NCBI GenBank assembly: GCA_947470805.1
Contig: CANIVU010000077.1
Location: forward strand, 1 to 43,021
DNA length: 43,021 nt
Direction of reading: 5' to 3'
Source: Acidobacteriota bacterium
GTDB lineage: Bacteria > Acidobacteriota > Terriglobia > Bryobacterales > Bryobacteraceae
In this document: piece after piece, positions 17,423-23,492 of the stretch
Layout: each line of letters opens with the position of its first letter
Position numbering within the stretch: the first letter of the stretch is position 1
Notes under the pieces: model-generated
Told to the model about the DNA's origin: nothing
The model's input: only the letters and a program-made list of their open reading frames with translations
Databases searched by the model: none
Program-made: the position numbers and the translations under genes

Positions 17423-17544
17423 CTTACGGCCAAGCACACACCAGAGGGGTTGTTTTTACGGCGAAGCACACACGGATGGGCCTGTTTTTACGCCCAAGCA
17501 CACGGGATTTACGGCGAAGCACATCCCATTTACGCCCAAGCACA
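17423..17544 (+). repeat. Five direct iterons (TTTACGSCSAAGCACA)
   Basis: Five 16-bp copies start at 17423, 17455, 17487, 17508 and 17529. Start-to-start distances are 32, 32, 21 and 21 bp, that is three or two helical turns, so all copies face the same side of the helix. Variants are GGCC, GGCG and GCCC in the central four bases. This is the expected architecture of an iteron-controlled plasmid origin and a probable binding array for the Rep at 15360-17057. Confidence 0.8.
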
Positions 17545-17646
17545 TGCATGTGGCATCGCCACCCGCCCCGCCATCGGCGGCAATCGGCTGAATACATCGG
17601 GCGAACCATTCCCCGCGCCGGCGACTCAGCCCATATCGATCGCTGC

Positions 17647-17752
17647 AACCTGACTACTGTGGTCAAGTAATCTAGTCCGTTCCGCAAGCCGCAGGATCCA
17701 GGAACACCTGTCGGTAAATGGCCCCCCTGCCCCGGATCTCGATCTCCGCGAT
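17647..17752 (+). repeat. Imperfect direct repeat, copy 1 (pairs with 17833-17972)
   Basis: Begins AACCTGACTACTGTGGTCAA and ends with a CCCCGGATCTCGAT-like segment. Copy 2 has the same order of blocks: palindrome, GCAAG, GATCCxGGAAC, GGTAAA, CCCCGGATxTCGAT. Non-coding. Confidence 0.55.
17651..17665. promoter_or_regulatory. 15-bp palindrome (candidate centromere/operator site)
   Basis: TGACTACTGTGGTCA, one base from a perfect 7-1-7 palindrome. It is a solitary member of the family scattered from here to 22045, with one more copy at 32439. Confidence 0.65.
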
Positions 17753-17832
17753 GTGACCACTCTTCACCAAGAGTCGCAAGTGGGCTTGCGGGTGTGCCAA
17801 TCGCTCAACCGCTAACCGGTATCCATCCCGCC

Positions 17833-17972
17833 AACCTGACCACAGTGGTCAAGTGACTTGCGCCTCTCGCAAGGCCCAAGATCCGGGAACGTGGCGGCCA
17901 GTTCGCCGGTACCGGGCGGCGGATGTCGAGGCCGGTAAACAGTTCCCCGCCCCCGGATGTCGATCACGCGAT
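17833..17972 (+). repeat. Imperfect direct repeat, copy 2
   Basis: Second copy of 17647-17752, longer by about 34 bp through an internal GC-rich insertion. Non-coding. Both copies begin at a 15-bp palindrome, suggesting that the repeats spread by duplication together with the site. Confidence 0.5.
17837..17851. promoter_or_regulatory. 15-bp palindrome, perfect copy
   Basis: TGACCACAGTGGTCA is a perfect odd palindrome (7-1-7) of the plasmid family. Confidence 0.65.
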
Positions 17973-18087
17973 TCAACTCGCCAGACCTAGGGCCGCGCCC
18001 AGGAACGCAGCCACCTCCCGGTAACGTCCGGTAAGCCGTACGTTCAACCAAGCCACGGCCCGGATTAAACCGTTGATCTGCTTTACC

Positions 18088-18146
18088 TGACGACTGTAGT
18101 CAAGTAGCACTCTGCTATAGTCAAGAGCGCTAAGCTACAGTAGTCA
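18088..18146 (+). promoter_or_regulatory. parA promoter region flanked by two palindromes
   Basis: TGACGACTGTAGTCA (18088-18102) and AAGCTACAGTAGTCA (18132-18146) flank a TATAGT -10 candidate (18116-18121), which itself sits in a degraded copy (18109-18123). A protein bound to the pair would cover the promoter, the usual arrangement for autorepression of a par operon. The parA ATG is 37 bp further on. Confidence 0.55.
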
Positions 18147-18182
18147 GGTTGAAATGCGGGGGATAGGGAGAGAAACGCTACG

Positions 18183-18965
18183 ATGATTCGCTTGATGATC
18201 GGCAATCAGAAGGGCGGTGTAGGAAAGACGACGACCGCCATTTCCCTGGCCCGCTGCTTCGCCGGCCGTGGTCTGCGGACCCTGCTCGTCGATGCCGATC
18301 CGCAAGGCTCCATTGCCGTCACTCTCCGCCAGCGGCCCGAACGCTACCTGGCCGATTTCATCCTGTCCCAACTTCCCCTCGAAGACTGCGTCACCGGCGT
18401 TGCCCCGGACATGGATCTGCTCTGCGGCAACCGGGAAACCAGTGCCATGGAGCAACGCCTGCTGGCCTCCTACGGCCGCGAGTACGTCTTTCAGAAGGCC
18501 TTCAAGCCCTACCTCGGCCGCTACGACGCCATCATTGTCGACATCGCGCCCTCCATTTCCCTGCTCCAGGCCTGCGCCATGGTCTTCTGCGAACAGATCG
18601 TTATCCCGGTTTCCACCGATACGCTCAGCGTCTCCGGCGCTGGCGCCACGATCCTATCGGCGAAAGCGATCGCTGAAAGTCTGAACTGCCCCATCGCCGT
18701 GGCCGGCCTGCTGCCGACCATCGTCAACCGCAGTTACGGGTTAACCGGCGTCGTGCTGCAGATGATGGAGCAGTTGGGGGCGGCCTACTCGATTCCCGTG
18801 CTTCCCGAAATCCGCACCGACCAGGCGGTGGCCCGCGCCGCCCGCGCCCACCAGATGCTGGCCGATGTCGACCCGCGTTCCAAGGCGTTGCAGGACTACG
18901 AGGCCGCCGCGACCGTCCTTCTGAAATCGCTCGGATGGAAGAAGCAAAAGGGGACGCATGGCTAA
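18183..18965 (+). CDS. parA: ParA-type partition ATPase
   Basis: A 260-residue ParA/MinD-superfamily ATPase that segregates the plasmid by forming gradients on the nucleoid. The deviant Walker A is KGGVGKTT (10-17), Walker A' is VDADPQGS (36-43), and the Walker B region is IIVDIAPS (about 116-123). There is no N-terminal DNA-binding extension, so it is a small type Ib-like ParA that would rely on a separate centromere-binding partner. A purine-rich GGGAGAG precedes the ATG at 18183. The last 8 bp overlap the next gene (18958), which encodes a winged-helix protein and is the natural partner. Expression is probably repressed through the palindromes at 18088-18146. Confidence 0.92.
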   Translation: MIRLMIGNQKGGVGKTTTAISLARCFAGRGLRTLLVDADPQGSIAVTLRQRPERYLADFILSQLPLEDCVTGVAPDMDLLCGNRETSAMEQRLLASYGREYVFQKAFKPYLGRYDAIIVDIAPSISLLQACAMVFCEQIVIPVSTDTLSVSGAGATILSAKAIAESLNCPIAVAGLLPTIVNRSYGLTGVVLQMMEQLGAAYSIPVLPEIRTDQAVARAARAHQMLADVDPRSKALQDYEAAATVLLKSLGWKKQKGTHG

Positions 18966-19569
18966 CCAGGCGAAAAAAGGAAGCCGCTCGACTCCCGCGT
19001 TCGATCCGCTCGAACTGGATGATCTCATTCACATTCCCGCGGTCGGAACGGGCGTCTCCTCCCACCTGCTCCAACGCCAGCCAGCGCAAGTGACTACTGT
19101 AGTCAAGAAGGAAAAGGCCACTGTAGTCATTTCAAAGCCGCCCACACCGCCCGCCGCCGCTGTCCTCTGGAAAACCGAAGCCGGAACGTTCGTCACGCCG
19201 GTCAAAATACGGCCCGTCCAGGTGATCGACGATGTCCTCGCCGCGGCCGAAAAGACGGCACTCGAATACCTGACGCGCGCGGCCGCCGGTGGCCAATTGG
19301 TCCAGGCTGGCTACGAAGAGATCCTTCGGGGGACCGGGTTGTCCCGCAAGACCGTGCAACGGACGATCGCGAAGCTGCTCGATAAGGACTTTCTGATAAT
19401 CGAGACGGCGGCCAACATCTACACCCGCGAACCAACCGTCTACCGGCTGGTGGATCCCGATACGGTCATGCGCCAGCATGAGCGGAAGGGCCGCCGGTTT
19501 GTCGTGCATATTGGCCCAGGTGTCGTGTACGCCACCCCGGCCGCCACCAACCAGACCACTGTGGAATAG
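18958..19569 (+). CDS. Winged-helix DNA-binding protein, probable centromere-binding partner of ParA
   Basis: A 203-residue protein. A basic, Pro/Thr-rich N-terminal 75 residues is followed by a winged helix-turn-helix (about 95-160): ALEYLTRAAAGGQ, then GYEEILRGTGLSRKTVQRTI, then DFLIIETA. It is not a classical ParB: no CTPase/ParB-N motif is visible, and no ribbon-helix-helix. Its 8-bp overlap with parA and the surrounding palindromes make it the best candidate for the centromere-binding protein and par autorepressor. Three family sites lie within or at the end of its coding sequence, where they encode TTVV, ATVV and TTVE. Role in partition is inferred from position. Confidence 0.75.
   Translation: MANQAKKGSRSTPAFDPLELDDLIHIPAVGTGVSSHLLQRQPAQVTTVVKKEKATVVISKPPTPPAAAVLWKTEAGTFVTPVKIRPVQVIDDVLAAAEKTALEYLTRAAAGGQLVQAGYEEILRGTGLSRKTVQRTIAKLLDKDFLIIETAANIYTREPTVYRLVDPDTVMRQHERKGRRFVVHIGPGVVYATPAATNQTTVE
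19091..19129. promoter_or_regulatory. Palindrome pair, 24-bp spacing, inside the winged-helix gene
   Basis: TGACTACTGTAGTCA (19091-19105, perfect) and AGGCCACTGTAGTCA (19115-19129). Start-to-start distance is 24 bp. Confidence 0.65.
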
Positions 19570-19615
19570 AGTCACCTGGCTACAGTAGTCATTTATATAA
19601 GGACCACTGTAGTCA
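19553..19615. promoter_or_regulatory. Palindrome triplet, 24-bp spacing, at the end of the par operon
   Basis: AGACCACTGTGGAAT (19553), TGGCTACAGTAGTCA (19577) and GGACCACTGTAGTCA (19601), each exactly 24 bp after the previous one. The first overlaps the stop of the winged-helix gene. Confidence 0.65.
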
Positions 19616-19830
19616 ACTCCCGTCGAAGGGCGCATATACCGTAGCCGGACCGAGAGGGCCCGGGCGGGCGGTGTTGGCGGATTCGGAGGACCACGCCGGT
19701 GTTTCTGCCTGAGAAACGGGGTGAAGGCCAGCGCAGGCCGCCACCGTCCTGCGTCCGCAGTGAGAAACGCCCGCATCCGCTGTGCCCCAAAACGGATCCG
19801 GGGTTGCCTCCGGCAGGCGCTACCAGCGTA

Positions 19831-19885
19831 TGGGTTTGGCCGTAAAAGACTACAGTGGCAAGGAAGGACATGACTACTGTAGTCA
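19831..19885 (+). repeat. Composite module 1: iteron-like site plus palindrome pair
   Basis: TGGGTTTGGCCGTAAA (19831-19846, two mismatches to the inverted iteron) abuts AGACTACAGTGGCAA (19847-19861). The perfect TGACTACTGTAGTCA (19871-19885) follows at 24-bp spacing. Confidence 0.6.
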
Positions 19886-20001
19886 GGTGTATCTCCAGCA
19901 ACGGGATGAGCTGGCGGCAAAAGGGGCTCACCCGCTCCTGTTCACTGTTCGGCCCTGCACCGCACTTCGTCTCTGGGCGGCGACGTTTCGCACAACGGGC
20001 A

Positions 20002-20061
20002 TGTGCTTGGCCGTAAATCTCTCGGCCACAGTAGCCGGGAGCGACTTGGCTACTGTAGTCA
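20002..20061 (+). repeat. Composite module 2: iteron plus palindrome pair
   Basis: TGTGCTTGGCCGTAAA (20002-20017), then CGGCCACAGTAGCCG (20023-20037) and TGGCTACTGTAGTCA (20047-20061), the last two at 24-bp spacing. Same order and orientation as module 1. Confidence 0.6.
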
Positions 20062-20077
20062 AGTAACGCTGGCCGCC

Positions 20078-21130
20078 TCAGATCGGCACATCATGGCTGG
20101 CGCTGTCGGCCGCCGAAATCCGGCGCTTATCGTAGATCTGCGTCGTCGTAATATGCCGGTGGCCCAGCAGATCCTGCACCTTACGGATATCGACGCCCGC
20201 TTCCAGCAACAGCGTCGCCGTCGTCGCCCGCAGGCTGTGCGGCGTGTACAAACCCGGCGCGGCCCCGGGCAGCCGGGAGAGATAGCGCATCAGCAATCGG
20301 TAGAGTGTCGCCGGGTTCATCGGGGCAGGGGACAGCGTCTGGCTCCGGCTGCCGGACCGGGCGCGAAACAGCGGGCCGGCGGAGAGCCCGGCCACCTGCA
20401 GGTACTCGGTCAGCGCTTGGGCGGCCTGGAAGTGCAGCCCGATGGTCCGGATCTTCCCGCCCTTTTCGGCCATCCGGATGGTCGACTGCTCCTCGTCCTG
20501 ATGAAAGTCGGCCACCTGCAGACGGCAAACCGCCCCGATCCGGGCGCCCGAATAGAGCATGAACTTCAATATGGCCCGGTCCCGGTAGTCGAGCACCGAT
20601 TCGCCAGTCGGCAGGTTCACCAGTTGCCGCGCCCGAGTGGCCGACAGCGCCCGGGTCTCGTCGCGAGCGTCGCTCGATTCCCGGGAGATGAATTGCGCGT
20701 GAGCCGGGTTGGGAACCGTGATCGGCAACCGCATCTCCGCCGCCGCCGCCGCCAGGTACTTATAGAAACTGGAGAGCGAGGCAATCCGCCGGTTGATCGT
20801 CTTCGGCGCCGCGCCGCGCTCCTGCAGACCATCCCGGAACCCGAGCACGTCCTTGATCCCGGTGCGCAGCAATTCCGCCGCATCAAAAGGCCAGGACCAT
20901 CCCATATGTTTCACAAAAGACATCACATCTTCGCGATAGGCGCGCTGCGTGTGGGCGGACGGACGGCGCCGTACCCAGGCATCAAAGATGCTCTCAATCG
21001 AATCGTAGAACTGTTCCACCTGCTGCACGGCAACCGGCGTCAGGTGTCCGGCCAGGATCGGCGGCACCGGGCGGGCACGGGGTTCAATGGCAACGGCGCC
21101 GGTGGCGGGGGAGGGAACTGGCGTGCTCAC
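20078..21130 (-). CDS. Tyrosine recombinase (XerC/D-like), probable plasmid dimer resolvase
   Basis: A 350-residue site-specific recombinase. An SAM-like core-binding domain (about 38-130) is followed by the catalytic domain with the full set of active-site residues: R197 (SGARIGA), K226 (KGGKIR), H298 and R301 (PHSLRAT), H324 (LLGHRH) and nucleophile Y333 (QIYDKRR). Start is GTG at 21130, with no clear Shine-Dalgarno sequence. On a circular plasmid the expected job is resolving multimers. A 28-bp dif-like inverted repeat lies only 6 bp upstream of the start (21136-21163), a natural substrate. An integrase role is possible but no att duplication or tRNA target is seen. Confidence 0.92.
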   Translation of the reverse strand: MSTPVPSPATGAVAIEPRARPVPPILAGHLTPVAVQQVEQFYDSIESIFDAWVRRRPSAHTQRAYREDVMSFVKHMGWSWPFDAAELLRTGIKDVLGFRDGLQERGAAPKTINRRIASLSSFYKYLAAAAAEMRLPITVPNPAHAQFISRESSDARDETRALSATRARQLVNLPTGESVLDYRDRAILKFMLYSGARIGAVCRLQVADFHQDEEQSTIRMAEKGGKIRTIGLHFQAAQALTEYLQVAGLSAGPLFRARSGSRSQTLSPAPMNPATLYRLLMRYLSRLPGAAPGLYTPHSLRATTATLLLEAGVDIRKVQDLLGHRHITTTQIYDKRRISAADSASHDVPI

Positions 21131-21135
21131 TTATA

Positions 21136-21163
21136 AAGCAAGATAACAGATTTTATCTTGCAC
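21136..21163. other. dif-like recombination core next to the recombinase gene
   Basis: Left arm AAGCAAGATAA (21136-21146), 6-bp spacer CAGATT, right arm TTATCTTGCAC (21153-21163). The inner 9 bp of each arm are perfect inverted repeats. 11-6-11 with inner ATAA/TTAT ends is the layout of Xer dif/cer cores. It also overlaps the likely recombinase promoter, so an operator role is an alternative. Confidence 0.55.
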
Positions 21164-21208
21164 GAAAAGAACATTGCCAAGAAGGAGCGCGCGAGGAGCA
21201 AAAACTGC

Positions 21209-21958
21209 CTACTTCCCGTACGTCCGGCGGATGATCAGCACATCGAAAAACGCCCGGACAAAATCCCGGGGCCGCAGACGCGAGCCATCCACATCGCGCC
21301 ACTGGTGAAGAGGGAACTCGTAAATCGCCTTTTCCACCACCGGCAGGTCGTAGCCCTTCTGCCGGATGAAGCGGGCGATGATCTCCACGTCGAATACCCA
21401 CCGGGAGCAGAACGGCGTAGCAAACAGTTCGGCCAACCCCGGTGTCACGCGAAAGATCTTGGCGCCGCACTGGGTGTCGTAAATCGGCAGACGCAGCACG
21501 GTGGAAACGACCGTTGCAAACACCCGGCCCAGATAATGGCGCGAGGCGCGCCGTTCGATTGCCCGGCCCAACAGTTTCACGCGTGAACCGAACACCATGG
21601 CGATCTCCGGCCGCGCGGCCAGAATCGCCGACAGCTGTTCGATGGCTTCGAGCGGCGTCGCCAGATCGGCATCCCAGAACCCGGCATACAGACACCCGGG
21701 CCGCTCCAGCGCCTTCAACATCCCGGCGCGCACGGCCTCGGCCTTGCCGCCGTTCTGCGGCATGTCGAGAACTTCAATCCGGTCCGGTTGGCTTTGGCTC
21801 GCCCGCCGCAACACCGCGAGCGTTCCATCCTTACTGCCGTCGTTGACCAGCAGGAAATGAATCGCCGGCGTCGCGGCCGCGAAGGCGGTGAAGGTGTCGT
21901 AGGGAAACCGCCGCTCCTCGTTGTAGCAGGGAACGACGATTGTGCAAGGCGGGTTCAT
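21209..21958 (-). CDS. Polyprenyl-phosphate glycosyltransferase (DPM1/ALG5-like GT2)
   Basis: A 249-residue GT2 with the pattern of dolichyl/polyprenyl-phosphate sugar synthases: VVPCYNEE (8-15), VNDGSKDGT (38-46), FWDADLATP with DAD at 96-98, and the YDTQCGAKIFR segment. It lacks a C-terminal membrane anchor. Such enzymes make polyprenyl-phosphate-glucose or -mannose, the donor used by GT-C enzymes; the plasmid has four GT-C-like proteins (7093, 13816, 31579, 40612), so a supply role is a reasonable inference. ATG at 21958 is chosen because VVPCYNEE then lies at the usual distance; GTG at 21970 is an alternative. It is the last gene of the long minus operon, separated from the previous gene by a palindrome pair. 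Confidence 0.88.
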   Translation of the reverse strand: MNPPCTIVVPCYNEERRFPYDTFTAFAAATPAIHFLLVNDGSKDGTLAVLRRASQSQPDRIEVLDMPQNGGKAEAVRAGMLKALERPGCLYAGFWDADLATPLEAIEQLSAILAARPEIAMVFGSRVKLLGRAIERRASRHYLGRVFATVVSTVLRLPIYDTQCGAKIFRVTPGLAELFATPFCSRWVFDVEIIARFIRQKGYDLPVVEKAIYEFPLHQWRDVDGSRLRPRDFVRAFFDVLIIRRTYGK

Positions 21959-22006
21959 GAGCAAAGCCACATTCTTTCTATTGTGATGCAGGGAGCAAGA
22001 GAAGCG

Positions 22007-22045
22007 AGACTACAGTAGACACGTACCACCTGACTACTGTGGTCA
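22007..22045. promoter_or_regulatory. Palindrome pair, 24-bp spacing, between two GT genes
   Basis: AGACTACAGTAGACA (22007-22021) and TGACTACTGTGGTCA (22031-22045), in the 89-bp gap between the GT2 genes at 21209 and 22048. Position suggests either another partition site or control of the downstream GT2. Confidence 0.65.
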
Positions 22046-22047
22046 CG

Positions 22048-23154
22048 TTACCAGAAACTCCGCGCCGGACGGAACGCGATGGACCCGGCCCAGAGCGTCG
22101 CGGCCATCAAAACGACGAACGTCCGCACGGGCGCCGTCAGCCGGGAATCCACCAGCGCCAAAGAGTAGAACAGCACCTGACCGCCGGCAAACAAAAGGTT
22201 CCATGGGTTTGGCAGGAAGAACGACGCCCCCAGCGCGGCCAGCAACGCCCACGGCAAAAGGAGCCGGGAGAACTTGTGGGAAAGGAAGTGCCACAACATC
22301 CGGTTGCGCGGGCCGAACAGCGCCGGGTAGCAGGCGAACACCTGGTAGTTACCGGCCAGCGTCCGCACCTTGCGGCGGAACTCCTGGTTCAGCGCGGTGG
22401 GATTGTCGTAGGCCTTGGCGGCCGGGTCCAGGATTACCCGGTAGCCGGCGAAGAAGGCGGCCAGTGGCTGGTGCACGTCGTCGAGCAGTGTATAGGGCGG
22501 CAGCGGCCGGCACAGTTCGCGGCGCTGCGCGTAGACCGCGCCGGTGGCGCCGATGACGCTATCGACGGCCGATTGCCAGATCCGCAACTGCTTCTCATAG
22601 CGCCAATAGAGGCTCGTCTGTTCCTTCTCGGCCGTCTCGCCGGAGGAGATGATCAACTCACCCGAAGCCACGCCCACCGACGGATCGCCAAAACAGGCCA
22701 CCAGTTCGCGCAGACAGTTCCGATCGAGCGGCTGCCGCAAATCGGTAAAGAAGATAATTTCGCCGGTGGCGCGCGCGAGTCCCGCGTTCAGCGCCTCGCT
22801 CTTGCCCACGGCGAGCAGTTCCACCACATGCAGCCGCATGCCGGCCTGCGCGGCCGCTTCCTGACGGGCTGCAGCAACGGCGCACGTCCCATCGGTCGAT
22901 CCATCACTCAACACGAAAATCTCCACAAGCCCCGGCGGATAATCGAGCGCAAACAGCGAATCCAGCTTCCGCCCAATCCCGCTTTCCCCATTCCGCACGG
23001 CCACCAATACGCTGACCGTCCGCGGCGAAAACTCCTTCCGCACAGTGCGCCCCGCCCGCCGCGCCGCCCCGCGCAGCAGCAGCGGATAGCCGAACAGCAC
23101 GTAGAGCACGAACAGGATGCAGCCGGCGAAGACCAGGATGGCGGGGCAGGGCAC
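22048..23154 (-). CDS. Membrane-anchored GT2 (BcsA/NodC-like)
   Basis: A 368-residue GT2 with an N-terminal transmembrane segment (about 6-27), a GT-A domain (VSVLVAVRNGESGI; VLSDGSTDGT; FFTDLRQPLD), an SLYWRYEKQLR helix, LLDDVHQPL, RRKVRTLAGN, and two or three C-terminal membrane segments. This topology is shared with processive or membrane-bound synthases. The frame is open to 23343, but GTG at 23154 is chosen: GGAGG lies 8 bp upstream, and the N-terminal membrane helix then starts at residue 6. The GTG overlaps the TAG stop of the small ORF upstream (TAGTG). It could polymerise or simply extend the glycan. Confidence 0.86.
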   Translation of the reverse strand: MPCPAILVFAGCILFVLYVLFGYPLLLRGAARRAGRTVRKEFSPRTVSVLVAVRNGESGIGRKLDSLFALDYPPGLVEIFVLSDGSTDGTCAVAAARQEAAAQAGMRLHVVELLAVGKSEALNAGLARATGEIIFFTDLRQPLDRNCLRELVACFGDPSVGVASGELIISSGETAEKEQTSLYWRYEKQLRIWQSAVDSVIGATGAVYAQRRELCRPLPPYTLLDDVHQPLAAFFAGYRVILDPAAKAYDNPTALNQEFRRKVRTLAGNYQVFACYPALFGPRNRMLWHFLSHKFSRLLLPWALLAALGASFFLPNPWNLLFAGGQVLFYSLALVDSRLTAPVRTFVVLMAATLWAGSIAFRPARSFW

Positions 23155-23492
23155 TAGCGCGTCCTCCGCGAGCGCAGGCGGCGGCCGGGCAACGCACCCA
23201 CGGCTCGACGGCCCCGCCAAGCAACGAAAGAACCCGCGACGCCGTTCTCCCCAACCGAGGGCGCCAACGGCCGCATACCGACGACGACAATCCTCGCCGG
23301 GCCGAAACACACTTGATTCGAATGCCCCACGCCATCGCACCACGGAGCATCAGCAACGAAAGCCCTCGTTACGTCGTCTAACCCAACCGCTGGACCGAAC
23401 GGCCGCACAACACCGACGGCAACACTCGCCGAGCTACGGAGGCGTTCGTTTATATGCCCAGAACCAACCCAACCCCGCGCCACGCCGCCCAT
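23154..23492 (-). CDS. Unrecognised 112-residue ORF with an internal in-frame repeat
   Basis: The frame starts with ATG overlapping the upstream GT2 stop (TGATG) and ends with TAG overlapping the downstream GT2 start (TAGTG), exactly filling the gap. The DNA contains two ungapped copies of a 78-bp unit (23221-23298 and 23353-23430) offset by 132 bp, a multiple of three; I count 56 of 78 identical bases. In protein the copies share the pattern V.VG..RP..P.VG...V...FVA. Codon use (GTT, GGT, ATA, TCT) is less GC-biased than in the neighbours. No known family is recognised. It could be a small repeat protein, or a non-coding repeat that happens to be open. Confidence 0.45.
   Translation of the reverse strand: MGGVARGWVGSGHINERLRSSASVAVGVVRPFGPAVGLDDVTRAFVADAPWCDGVGHSNQVCFGPARIVVVGMRPLAPSVGENGVAGSFVAWRGRRAVGALPGRRLRSRRTR

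Larger units (their letters stand above)
17058..18182. other. Replication origin and partition leader region (about 1.1 kb, non-coding)
   Basis: A gene-free stretch between rep (minus) and parA (plus). From left to right it holds one iteron at the rep start, an AT-rich segment with a hairpin (17211-17250), two inverted iterons, a DnaA-box-like site, five direct iterons, a 12-bp palindrome CACATGCATGTG (17541-17552), two imperfect copies of a roughly 106-140 bp direct repeat each beginning with a 15-bp palindrome, and the parA promoter flanked by two more palindromes. Short open frames here (for example 17178-17363) run through iterons and AT tracts and are not credible genes. Confidence 0.75.
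19570..20077. other. Non-coding repeat block between par operon and recombinase
   Basis: 508 bp with no credible gene. It contains the end of the palindrome triplet and two composite modules (19831-19885 and 20002-20061), each made of an iteron followed by a palindrome pair. The stretch 19620-19830 shows nothing I recognise. Open frames across it have no homology and run through the repeats. Confidence 0.6.

Noticed and set aside
19132-19931. Long minus-strand open frames across the winged-helix gene and the repeat block
   Set aside because: They are antisense to a better gene, contain the palindromes and iterons, and show no family motifs.
22048-23154. Apparent loss of the DxD motif in the membrane GT2 (FTDLRQ)
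   Set aside because: A single Asp followed by ARQ/LRQ is common in this branch of GT2, so it is not evidence of inactivity.
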